From contig CAJTMH010000010.1 in assembly GCA_910577255.1 (NCBI GenBank), positions 1-38,721 on the forward strand: a stretch of 38,721 nucleotides of DNA, in the 5' to 3' direction. A model generated the notes under the pieces. It searched no databases, was not told where the DNA came from, and was given only the letters and a program-made list of their open reading frames with translations. The DNA comes from an uncultured Duncaniella sp. GTDB taxonomy: Bacteria; Bacteroidota; Bacteroidia; Bacteroidales; Muribaculaceae. The translations under genes and the position numbers were made by a program. Position 1 is the stretch's first letter. Every line of letters begins with the position of its first letter. Positions 16,256 to 24,323 of this stretch are shown piece by piece.

Positions 16256-17354
16256 ATGAAGAAGATATTTTTTTGCGATAATAGTCTGAGGGAACTGGTG
16301 AATTTTAGAGAGCCTGTATTTAATACATTTGCTCGAAGAGGGATAAAAATCAAATTAATTTGTCCTGAAAATCGGGAATATACGCCAACAGAAAAGAATG
16401 TAAGTGTTGAGCCAATTTATTTAAGTCGTTCAGGGATGAATCCCATTGCTGATTTTATATACTTTTGTAAGTTGGTGAAATTATATATAAAAGAGAAGCC
16501 TGATTATGTGTTTCATTACACAATAAAGCCTAATATTTATGGTACGCTTGCTGCAAAGCTTGTTGGAATCCCATCAACAGCTATGATTGCTGGCTTAGGA
16601 TATGTATTTAGTAATGATGGTTTTAGAAGTAGAATTGGCCGAGTATTATATAAATTTGCATTGAGGTTTTCTGAACGAATCTTAGTGTTAAATCAGTATA
16701 ATTATGATTTTGTCATTTCTGAAGGAATTGCACGTAAGGATCAGGTAATACTCTTGAAAGGAGGAGAGGGTGTAGATTTGAATAGATTTAGAATTGATTG
16801 CAAAGATGAAGTTTCTAATGATAGCCCGGTTGTTGTACGACAAGGGGTATGAAGAATATGTAAAAGCAGCTAAGAGTATAAAGCAGCATTATCCAGATAC
16901 GGAATTTTTATTGCTTGGAGATATAGATAAAGCTTATCTCTATCATGTTCCAAAAGAGGTGGTTGATAGAGATGTGGAATCTGGGGCAATAAAATATCTC
17001 GGATATATTCCTGATGTATATCCTATAATAAAGGACGTGGATTGTATCGTACATCCTACTTTTTATAACGAGGGTTTATCACGAGTCCTGATGGAGGCTT
17101 TGGCAATGAGTAAGCCAATTGTCACTACAGATATACCAGGATGCAGAGAGACTGTTGACCACGGAGTTAATGGGTATTTGTGTAAGCCAAAAGATGTGGA
17201 CTCACTTGTTGAGTGCATTGAAAAATTCTGTTTACTGTCAGACGAAGATCGGTTGAAGATGGGGAGTATGGGCAGAAAGAAGGCTGAAAAAGAGTTCGAC
17301 ATAGACAATGTGGTTCAAGTTTATGAAAATATTGTTGCTAAGTATTTAGAATGA
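16256..17354 (+). pseudogene. Family 4 glycosyltransferase split by a +1 frame change
   Basis: Two overlapping frames together make a full GT4 enzyme of the PglA/bacillosamine-type galactosaminyltransferase class. The first part (16256-16852, start MKKIFF) holds HYTIKPNIYGTLAAKL, GLGYVF and GEGVDLNRF. The second (codons in frame from 16806, MKFLMIARLL, to 17354) holds the donor-binding domain with YLGYIPDVYP and EGLSRVLMEALAMSKPIV, including the conserved Glu-x7-Glu. The frame changes between about 16790 and 16810, exactly between the two Rossmann domains, by one extra base. No stop codon lies at the shift, and frame one runs on for about 45 nt. This could be a frameshift mutation, a sequencing error, or a genuine two-subunit enzyme whose second half starts at the ATG at 16806. 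Confidence 0.75.
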
Positions 17355-17386
17355 TACTTATTATATAAAATAGATATCACGTTTTT

Positions 17387-18700
17387 ATGAATATAGCTAT
17401 TGTCGGGACAGGGTATGTCGGGCTGGTGTCCGGGGCCTGTTTTGCGGAGATGGGTATCGATGTCACTTGTGTGGACATTGACCAGAATAAGATAGACCGG
17501 CTTCTGAGGGGTGATATCCCTATCTATGAGCCGGGTCTGGATGACCTGGTGAAGCGCAATGTGGAGGCCGGGCGTCTGCATTTCACCACTGATCTGACTA
17601 CGTGTCTCGATGATGTCGAGGTGGTGTTTTCGGCTGTGGGGACTCCTCCTGACGAGGATGGGTCGGCTGACCTGAAGTATGTGCTGAATGTGGCGCGTAC
17701 GTTTGGCCGGAATATCAAGAAGTATACTATCCTGGTCACTAAGTCGACGGTGCCTGTGGGGACTGCCCAGAAGGTGAAGGCTGCTATCCTTGAGGAGCTT
17801 GATAAGCGCGGGGTGGATGTGGAGTTTGAGGTGGCTTCTAATCCGGAATTCCTGAAGGAGGGGGCTGCGATAAAGGATTTCATGTCGCCTGACCGCGTGG
17901 TGGTGGGTGTGGAGAGCGAACGCGCCAAGAAGGTGATGACGAAGCTCTACCGTCCGTTCCTGACAAATAATTTCCGTGTCTATTTCATGGATATCCCTTC
18001 GGCTGAGATGACTAAGTATGCGGCCAATGCGATGCTTGCCACCCGCATTTCGTTCATGAATGATATTGCCAATCTGTGTGATCTGGTGGGGGCTAATGTG
18101 GATATGGTGCGCAAGGGTATCGGCACTGATGCGCGCATCGGCTCGAAGTTTCTTTATTCGGGGTGTGGCTACGGGGGGTCGTGTTTCCCGAAGGATGTGA
18201 AGGCTTTGGCCCACACCGGGCGTGAGCATGGCTATGTGATGGGGGTTATCGAGGCTGTGGAGGCTGTGAACGAGCGTCAGAAGTCGATCGTGGTGGAGAA
18301 GCTTGCCCGGCAGCTCGGCGGTGACCTCAAGGGGAAGACTATAGCTTTGTGGGGGCTTGCCTTTAAGCCTGAGACTGATGATATGCGCGAGGCTCCGGCT
18401 CTGGTGATCATCAAGAAGCTGATCGAGGCTGGTGCGTCGGTCAAGGTGTATGATCCGGTGGCTATGGATGAATGCCGCAGGCGCATAGGTGATGTGGTGA
18501 CTTATGCCAAGGATATGTATGAGGCGATAGTCGATGCCGATGCGCTGGCTCTGGTGACTGAATGGAAGTCGTTCAGGGTGCCTTCGTGGCCTGTGATGCG
18601 AAAGGTGATGAGGGAGCCGGTGATCGTCGACGGCCGCAATATCTATGATAAGGATGAGGTGATTTCGGAGGGATTCCGTTACAGCGCCATTGGTAAGTGA
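17387..18700 (+). CDS. ugd: UDP-glucose 6-dehydrogenase
   Basis: A 437-aa enzyme that oxidises UDP-glucose to UDP-glucuronate with two NAD in the cytosol. Motifs: NAD-binding GTGYVG (7-12), YEPGLD (47-52), STVPVGT (120-126), SNPEFLKEGAAIKDF (151-165), and the catalytic cysteine in GCGYGGSCFPKD (Cys266). Length and motif order are typical. Base composition changes abruptly to GC-rich codons here compared with the preceding glycosyltransferases, matching fcl, PBP1A and the rfb genes; this suggests the gene belongs to the host's own background. The product would supply glucuronic acid to the polysaccharide. A GDP-mannose dehydrogenase activity is less likely. Confidence 0.93.
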   Translation: MNIAIVGTGYVGLVSGACFAEMGIDVTCVDIDQNKIDRLLRGDIPIYEPGLDDLVKRNVEAGRLHFTTDLTTCLDDVEVVFSAVGTPPDEDGSADLKYVLNVARTFGRNIKKYTILVTKSTVPVGTAQKVKAAILEELDKRGVDVEFEVASNPEFLKEGAAIKDFMSPDRVVVGVESERAKKVMTKLYRPFLTNNFRVYFMDIPSAEMTKYAANAMLATRISFMNDIANLCDLVGANVDMVRKGIGTDARIGSKFLYSGCGYGGSCFPKDVKALAHTGREHGYVMGVIEAVEAVNERQKSIVVEKLARQLGGDLKGKTIALWGLAFKPETDDMREAPALVIIKKLIEAGASVKVYDPVAMDECRRRIGDVVTYAKDMYEAIVDADALALVTEWKSFRVPSWPVMRKVMREPVIVDGRNIYDKDEVISEGFRYSAIGK

Positions 18701-18764
18701 CGGCCATGAGGGGGTGGGAGAGAAGGTGATTGATTGCCATTAAATTAACGAATAATTCTTATAT

Positions 18765-19670
18765 ATGAAAGGTATTGTATTGGCCGGCGGAAGCGGCACT
18801 CGTCTGTATCCTATCACCAAGGGGGTGAGCAAGCAGATGCTTCCCGTGTTTGATAAGCCCATGATTTATTATCCGATTTCGACTTTGATGCTCGCCGGGA
18901 TCCGTGAGATATTGATTATCTCTACGCCCCATGATCTGCCGGGGTTCCAGCGTCTGCTTGGCGACGGAAGTGATTATGGGGTGAGGTTCGAGTATGCCGT
19001 CCAACCTTCGCCTGACGGCCTGGCTCAGGCTTTTATCATCGGTGAGAAGTTTATCGGTGACGATTCGTGCTGCCTGGTGCTCGGCGACAATATTTTTCAT
19101 GGCAACGGTTTCACGCAGCTCCTGCGTGAAGCTGTCGCGACGGCTGAGAATGAGTCGAAGGCCACGGTGTTTGGCTATTGGGTGAGTGACCCGGAGCGTT
19201 ACGGTGTGGCTGAGTTTGATAAGGATGGCAATTGCCTGAGTATAGAGGAGAAACCTGAGCACCCGAAGTCGAATTATGCGGTGGTGGGGCTCTATTTCTA
19301 TCCCAACAAGGTTGTTGAGGTGGCTAAGGGTATCAAGCCTTCGGCCCGCGGGGAGCTGGAGATCACGACTGTCAATCAGCAGTTTCTTGATGACAAGGAG
19401 CTGAAGGTCAAGACGCTTGGCCGAGGATTCGCATGGCTCGACACCGGTACTCACGATTCGCTTTCGGAGGCTTCGACTTATATCGAGGTCATTGAGAAGC
19501 GACAGGGGCTCAAGGTGGCTTGTCTGGAGGGGATAGCTTACCGTAAAGGGTGGATTTCGCGTGAGAAGATGGCAGAGATTGCCAAGCCGATGCTTAAGAA
19601 TCCTTATGGGCAGTATCTGCTCAAGGTGATCGACGAGCTTGACCGAACTGAAAATCCTAATCTTGAGTAG
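18765..19670 (+). CDS. rfbA: Glucose-1-phosphate thymidylyltransferase
   Basis: A 301-aa enzyme of the first step of dTDP-L-rhamnose synthesis: glucose-1-phosphate plus dTTP gives dTDP-glucose. Motifs: GGSGTRLYPIT (8-18) with the nucleotide-binding loop, KQMLPVFDKPMIYYP, GDNIFHG, EEKPEHPKSNYAVVGLYFY, and the closing AWLDTGTHDSL. All active-site regions are intact and the length is standard for RmlA. It is the first of four rfb genes in the order A, C, D, B. The gap of 96 bp to rfbC shows no clear promoter. Confidence 0.96.
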   Translation: MKGIVLAGGSGTRLYPITKGVSKQMLPVFDKPMIYYPISTLMLAGIREILIISTPHDLPGFQRLLGDGSDYGVRFEYAVQPSPDGLAQAFIIGEKFIGDDSCCLVLGDNIFHGNGFTQLLREAVATAENESKATVFGYWVSDPERYGVAEFDKDGNCLSIEEKPEHPKSNYAVVGLYFYPNKVVEVAKGIKPSARGELEITTVNQQFLDDKELKVKTLGRGFAWLDTGTHDSLSEASTYIEVIEKRQGLKVACLEGIAYRKGWISREKMAEIAKPMLKNPYGQYLLKVIDELDRTENPNLE

Positions 19671-19766
19671 GTCCGGCCGCATCCCAGGATGGTGTTGCCT
19701 GTTGGCGACGTGGCCTGGAGAGGTATGAATGTGCGGAGGACTGTTTAGCATATACAAAATTGATTT

Positions 19767-20342
19767 ATGGAAGTAATCAAAACTGAAATTGACGGCGTGG
19801 TGATCATCGAACCGCGTATATTCAAAGATGCTCGCGGATATTTCTTTGAGAGCTATTCTAAAAAGGAGTTTGACGAGAAAGTCAGACGTGTGGATTTTGT
19901 GCAGGATAACGAGTCGATGTCGACACGCGGTGTGATGAGAGGACTGCATTTCCAGCGTCCTCCTTATACACAGAGCAAGTTGGTGAGGTGTGTCAAAGGT
20001 CGCGTGCTTGACGTGGCTGTGGACATCCGCAAGGGGTCGCCTACCTACGGAAAGCATGTGGCGGTTGAGCTTTCGGAGGATAATCACCGTCAGTTTTTTG
20101 TTCCCCGCGGTTTCGCGCATGGCTTTGCCGTGCTGTCGGACGTGGCGGTGTTCCAGTACAAGTGTGACAACTATTATGCTCCACAAGCCGATGGCGGCAT
20201 ATCGATTGCCGACGAGTCGCTCGGGATTGATTGGATGATTGATCCAGCCGAGGCCATATTGAGCGATAAGGATCTTAAACATTGCGTTTTGGCAGATTTC
20301 GATTCGCCGTTTGATTACAGTATTGACTTATACGCAGAATAA
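19767..20342 (+). CDS. rfbC: dTDP-4-dehydrorhamnose 3,5-epimerase
   Basis: A 191-aa cupin-fold epimerase. The motif FKDARGYFFESY (19-30), RGLHFQRPPYTQSKLVRC (58-75) with catalytic His61 and Lys71, and the QYKCDNYYAP block with the active-site tyrosine are intact. It converts dTDP-4-keto-6-deoxyglucose to dTDP-4-keto-L-rhamnose. It lies 6 bp before rfbD. The length fits RmlC. Confidence 0.95.
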   Translation: MEVIKTEIDGVVIIEPRIFKDARGYFFESYSKKEFDEKVRRVDFVQDNESMSTRGVMRGLHFQRPPYTQSKLVRCVKGRVLDVAVDIRKGSPTYGKHVAVELSEDNHRQFFVPRGFAHGFAVLSDVAVFQYKCDNYYAPQADGGISIADESLGIDWMIDPAEAILSDKDLKHCVLADFDSPFDYSIDLYAE

Positions 20343-20348
20343 ATATCT

Positions 20349-21209
20349 ATGAATATACTCGTTACAGGAGCAAACGGCCAGTTGGGCAACTGCTTGCGAA
20401 ATGCCGCTGCCTCGAGCCGGGACAATTACATATTCACCGATGTGGCCGAGCTTGACATCACCGATGCGGCAGCTGTGGCCGGGATGGTGAAAGAGCATGA
20501 CGTGAAAGTGGTGATTAATTGCGCCGCCTATACTAATGTGGAGAAGGCTGAGGATGATGCGGAGTTTGCTGAGCTCCTCAATGCCGGAGCTGTCAGGAAT
20601 CTTGCTGAGGCTGTGAAAGAGAATGACGGGGTGCTTGTGCATGTGTCAACCGACTACGTGTTTGGTGGAAATCTCGGCAACACCCCGCGCAATGAAAGCG
20701 AGCCTGTCAATCCGACAGGTGTCTATGGCGTGACCAAACTTCACGGCGAGGAAGCCATCGCTGAGTCAGGCGTGAAAGCCGTTGTGATCCGTACGGCATG
20801 GCTATACTCGGAGTATGGCAAAAACTTCGTGAAGACCATGCTCTCGCTCACGGCCGACAAGCCGGCCTTGAAAGTGGTGTTTGACCAGGCCGGTTCTCCT
20901 ACCTATGCCCAGGATTTGGCCGACGCGATTTTCAACATTGTGGAGTCACGCAGCTATGAAGGGAATGAGGGGGTCTATCACTATTCGAACGAGGGGGTGT
21001 GCTCGTGGTATGATTTCACGAAAATGATAGCGGAGTATGCCGGACATGCAGCATGTGACATTCAGCCATGCCATTCTGACGAGTTTCCCTCCAAGGTGAT
21101 TCGCCCGGCCTATTCTGTGCTTGATAAAACAAAGTTCAAAGAGACATTTGGCCTTAAAGTGCCCTATTGGACTGAATCGTTAAGAAAATGTATTAAGAAT
21201 CTAAAATGA
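20349..21209 (+). CDS. rfbD: dTDP-4-dehydrorhamnose reductase
   Basis: A 286-aa extended SDR that performs the final NADPH-dependent reduction to dTDP-L-rhamnose. Motifs: VTGANGQLG (5-13), NCAAYTNVEKAE (57-68), STDYVFGG (100-107) and catalytic Tyr126-x3-Lys130 (YGVTK). It also has the RTAWLYSEYGKNFVKTM region of RmlD. The stop overlaps the rfbB start by 4 bp (ATGA), indicating coupled translation. Confidence 0.95.
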   Translation: MNILVTGANGQLGNCLRNAAASSRDNYIFTDVAELDITDAAAVAGMVKEHDVKVVINCAAYTNVEKAEDDAEFAELLNAGAVRNLAEAVKENDGVLVHVSTDYVFGGNLGNTPRNESEPVNPTGVYGVTKLHGEEAIAESGVKAVVIRTAWLYSEYGKNFVKTMLSLTADKPALKVVFDQAGSPTYAQDLADAIFNIVESRSYEGNEGVYHYSNEGVCSWYDFTKMIAEYAGHAACDIQPCHSDEFPSKVIRPAYSVLDKTKFKETFGLKVPYWTESLRKCIKNLK

Positions 21210-22339
21210 AACGCACTATCATCATAACCGGTGGCGCCGGTTTCATCGGTAGCCATGTGGTACGACTTTTTGTGAACAAGTACCCCGATTACCATATCAT
21301 TAATGTGGATAAGTTGACCTATGCCGGTAATCTCGAGAATCTTACCGATGTAGAGAATATGCCTAACTACACATTCGTCAAAGCTGATATCTGTGACTTT
21401 GACCGGATGCTCGACCTCATGAAGGAATATACCGTTGACGGCATTATCCATCTGGCTGCTGAAAGCCATGTGGACCGGTCGATCAAAGATCCGTTCACGT
21501 TTGCCAAAACAAATGTGATGGGTACGCTGTCACTCCTTCAGGCAGCAAAGGTGTATTGGGAATCTCTTCCTGAGAAGTATTCCGGCAAATTGTTCTACCA
21601 TATCTCGACCGATGAGGTGTATGGCGCGCTCGAGTTGACAGCCCCCGAGGGGATCGACTCCCCGTTTACCACTGCAGCCTCTTCGGAGCATCATCATGCT
21701 TATGGTGAGGAATTTTTCCTTGAGACCACAAAATACAATCCTCATTCGCCTTATTCGGCGTCAAAAGCATCGAGCGACCATTTTGTGAGGGCCTATCATG
21801 ACACTTACGGAATGCCTACGATTGTGACCAATTGCTCAAACAATTACGGCCCTTATCAGTTCCCCGAAAAACTGATACCGCTTTTCATCAACAATATACG
21901 TCACCGCAAGGCTCTCCCGGTGTACGGAAAGGGTGAAAATGTGCGTGATTGGTTATATGTAGTGGATCATGCACGTGCTATCGATTTGATATTCCATGAC
22001 GGTAAAGTGGCGGAGACATATAACATAGGCGGTTTTAACGAATGGAAAAATATTGACATCATCAAGGTGATAATAAAGACCGTTGACCGTCTTCTCGGTA
22101 ATCCTGAGGGGCATTCATTGGATTTGATAACCTATGTCACTGACCGGGCCGGGCATGATTTACGTTATGCCATAGATTCGCGCAAACTTCAGTCGGAACT
22201 TGGCTGGGAGCCATCTCTCCAGTTTGAAGAAGGAATTGAAAAGACCGTGCGTTGGTATCTTGATAATGAGGAATGGATGAACCGTATCACCTCAGGTGAA
22301 TATGAAAAATATTACGAGTCAATGTACAAAGACCGTTAG
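21206..22339 (+). CDS. rfbB: dTDP-glucose 4,6-dehydratase
   Basis: A 377-aa extended SDR that converts dTDP-glucose to dTDP-4-keto-6-deoxyglucose. Motifs: TGGAGFIGSHVVR (8-20), AAESHVDRSI (84-93), the catalytic STDEVYG (134-140) with Asp136 and Glu137, and Tyr183-x3-Lys187 (SPYSASKAS). It is about 20 residues longer than enterobacterial RmlB, with the extra part near 140-180 (EHHHAYGEEFF). It is last in the operon and is followed by a strong terminator. Confidence 0.95.
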   Translation: MKRTIIITGGAGFIGSHVVRLFVNKYPDYHIINVDKLTYAGNLENLTDVENMPNYTFVKADICDFDRMLDLMKEYTVDGIIHLAAESHVDRSIKDPFTFAKTNVMGTLSLLQAAKVYWESLPEKYSGKLFYHISTDEVYGALELTAPEGIDSPFTTAASSEHHHAYGEEFFLETTKYNPHSPYSASKASSDHFVRAYHDTYGMPTIVTNCSNNYGPYQFPEKLIPLFINNIRHRKALPVYGKGENVRDWLYVVDHARAIDLIFHDGKVAETYNIGGFNEWKNIDIIKVIIKTVDRLLGNPEGHSLDLITYVTDRAGHDLRYAIDSRKLQSELGWEPSLQFEEGIEKTVRWYLDNEEWMNRITSGEYEKYYESMYKDR

Positions 22340-22360
22340 GCCATAACCCCTGAATAAGGT

Positions 22361-22409
22361 AAAGCATAGACCCCGGCATGCAACCGCGTGCCGGGGTCTA
22401 TGCTTTTAT
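22361..22409. terminator. Bidirectional terminator after rfbB
   Basis: An 18-bp perfect stem (22361-22378 with 22389-22406) and a 10-nt loop, with A residues on the left and TTTT on the right, lies between the convergent rfbB and dus genes. It can end transcripts on both strands. Confidence 0.9.
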
Positions 22410-22428
22410 GTCATTGGACGTGAAGGAT

Positions 22429-23385
22429 TTATTCTATCACTCCACGACGCAACCGGTCAATGGCAGCTGTATAGGAGGGAATCTTAGTGGCTTTTTTGAT
22501 TAGTTTGGCATTTTTACGGCCTATCTCCACTATCAAGTAATCCCAAAATGGTTTGATTTTTGAAAGAATCTGCGAATCTCCGCAAAGCTGTTGGCAATAA
22601 TGGTCGTAGACCGCATCGTGGAGTGCTATCACTCGAGGAAGCCTTGCCTCAAATGATAGTTCATTACCTGTTCTCCATTCCTCGATCAGTGATGGTCGGC
22701 TCAACAGTCCGCGTCCGATCATTATGCCTGAGATTGTCGGATAGGACTGATGCACTCGCTCTATGTCGGCCGGGGTGAGGATGTCTCCGTTGAAGATGAT
22801 GGGATGGTGGATTTCGGAGAGGAATTTGTCCAAGGGCTCGATGTGAAGACTTCCGCCATACTGCTGTGTGGCAATGCGCGGATGGATGGTGATGTGGTGG
22901 AGAGGGATGTCATTGAGTATCGGGGCTATCTCTTGCCATTCGGATGGAGAGGTCGCTCCGAGTCGCATTTTTATGGAATAACTGATGTCGGAGTCTCTTT
23001 TGATCATGTCGCCGACCTGGCTGAACATGTCAGATCGGCCAATCATACCTGCTCCACGTCCTTTCTTGACCTGTGGGGTGAAAGGACACCCCATATTTAT
23101 GTCGATATTAGTGAATCCTTCCTGCTTTATCCTGTCGGTAAGGGTGCGGAATTCATCCACATCCTTAAATATTATTTGAGGGATAAGCTGATGGTTGGAA
23201 TTAAGCGGTGAGGTTATGTCCCTTATGTCGCGTGGACGCACTTCGCCGTGGTCAATCCGCAGGAAGGGTGAAAAGTAAGCGTCCGCTTGACCTTGGCAGC
23301 CATATATAGCTGCATGGAAGTGTCTGAAGGGTGCCTCGGTAAACCCTTGCAGAGGCGCGGCATAGATAGAAAATCGGTTATCCAT
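22429..23385 (-). CDS. dus: tRNA-dihydrouridine synthase
   Basis: A 318-aa FMN-dependent enzyme that reduces uridine in tRNA D-loops to dihydrouridine. It has YAAPLQGFTEAPFR (8-21), the FMN-barrel strand DINMGCPFTPQVKKGRGAGMI with the catalytic cysteine, KMRLG, HPRIATQQYGG and NGDILT plus IMIGRGLLSRPSL. These are the standard motifs of the Dus family (PF01207). Length is close to DusB/DusC. Which tRNA position is modified cannot be told. It is a single gene, convergent with the rfb operon. Confidence 0.93.
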   Translation of the reverse strand: MDNRFSIYAAPLQGFTEAPFRHFHAAIYGCQGQADAYFSPFLRIDHGEVRPRDIRDITSPLNSNHQLIPQIIFKDVDEFRTLTDRIKQEGFTNIDINMGCPFTPQVKKGRGAGMIGRSDMFSQVGDMIKRDSDISYSIKMRLGATSPSEWQEIAPILNDIPLHHITIHPRIATQQYGGSLHIEPLDKFLSEIHHPIIFNGDILTPADIERVHQSYPTISGIMIGRGLLSRPSLIEEWRTGNELSFEARLPRVIALHDAVYDHYCQQLCGDSQILSKIKPFWDYLIVEIGRKNAKLIKKATKIPSYTAAIDRLRRGVIE

Positions 23386-23492
23386 GCTGTAAAGTTACAA
23401 AAACTATTTTGATTTGCAGTAAGTGACGCTGAAGGAGGTAATCTTCAACTTTACTTGTGATGGTAGTGTTATTCCCTAAAGATGTTTACACT

Positions 23493-24257
23493 ATGAGATA
23501 TTGGGTATTCACAAGTAAACCTGCACATTTTGATATGGCATCGGCTCTGGTGCCCGGCGAGACTCTCGACTGGCCGACATTCTCACGATTTAAATTTGAG
23601 GTAGGGGACCTCGTGTTCATATATGCTTCCAACCCGGTAAGTCAGTTGATAGGGAAGCTTGAAATTGAGGATAATAACCTTGATTTCAGCAATGCAGATC
23701 CTCGCAATGATTTGCGTAAGTGGCCTAAACACCATTCATATATTCCATGGATGCGTCTGAGGGTGCTTCAGAGTGCGCCTGTGCCATTCAAACCGTTACA
23801 AAGAGGAAGCTTGTATTATTATACAGAATTTAAGCCTTCGCCCTATCCGAAGCTCCTGCATAAGGGTGAAATAGAATATGTGATAAGGGCATTCGATGAG
23901 GCAATGACTTATAAGGCAGATATGGTGAAATATGAAGGAGGAGTTAATCCTGAAGCTCTTTCGAGAGTGACGAGAGGCGAGATTCTACATGAGACAATTA
24001 GTCTTATCAAAAATGGTCGTATCACCTCACTGGATTTTTCTCTCGCTGATGATACATTGACAGTAAGTGTTGAATTGGCTGACGGCACGAAAGGCCCTGA
24101 CTTACGTTTCACCGGCATAGTAAGAAGCCATTGGACGTATGATAAAAAAGATTCGCTTATCTCCGGGATTCGTCTTGATGTTGAGGACACCTACTTGTCA
24201 GTGCATATTGATGGGGCTGACATTGAAATCCTCGCCAAAGCTCTTCGGGTGGATTAA
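23493..24257 (+). CDS. EVE (PUA-like) domain protein with C-terminal extension
   Basis: A 254-aa protein. The N-terminal 130 residues look like an EVE domain: YWVFTSKPAHF at the start, VGDLVFIYAS, then IGKLEIED, the typical set of strands around a nucleic-acid-base pocket. EVE/PUA-like domains read modified bases in DNA or RNA and often take part in defence or RNA modification. The C-terminal 110 residues form an alpha-beta segment I do not recognise. The start at 23493 (MRYWVF) was chosen because the domain begins there; the frame is open 12 codons further. It is divergently arranged to dus with no obvious operon partner. Confidence 0.68.
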   Translation: MRYWVFTSKPAHFDMASALVPGETLDWPTFSRFKFEVGDLVFIYASNPVSQLIGKLEIEDNNLDFSNADPRNDLRKWPKHHSYIPWMRLRVLQSAPVPFKPLQRGSLYYYTEFKPSPYPKLLHKGEIEYVIRAFDEAMTYKADMVKYEGGVNPEALSRVTRGEILHETISLIKNGRITSLDFSLADDTLTVSVELADGTKGPDLRFTGIVRSHWTYDKKDSLISGIRLDVEDTYLSVHIDGADIEILAKALRVD

Positions 24258-24284
24258 TGCAGCCCCATGAATGAGATGGAACCG

Positions 24285-24313
24285 CATGGCCAACTCGACA
24301 TTGGTTGACCATG
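24285..24313. terminator. Hairpin between convergent genes
   Basis: A 10-bp stem (CATGGCCAAC at 24285-24294, GTTGACCATG at 24304-24313, one G-T wobble) with a 9-nt loop lies between the convergent EVE-domain and exported-protein genes. No clear T tract is present. Confidence 0.45.
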
Positions 24314-24323
24314 TGGGTGATAT

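Noticed and set aside
17321..18229. 302-codon minus-strand frame opposite ugd
   Set aside because: It is a reverse-strand shadow of ugd with biased composition and no motif.
18759..20282. 507-codon open frame on the minus strand, opposite rfbA and rfbC
   Set aside because: The plus strand encodes complete, motif-intact RfbA and RfbC; the reverse frame is rich in His, Leu and Arg as expected from reading GC-rich codons backwards.
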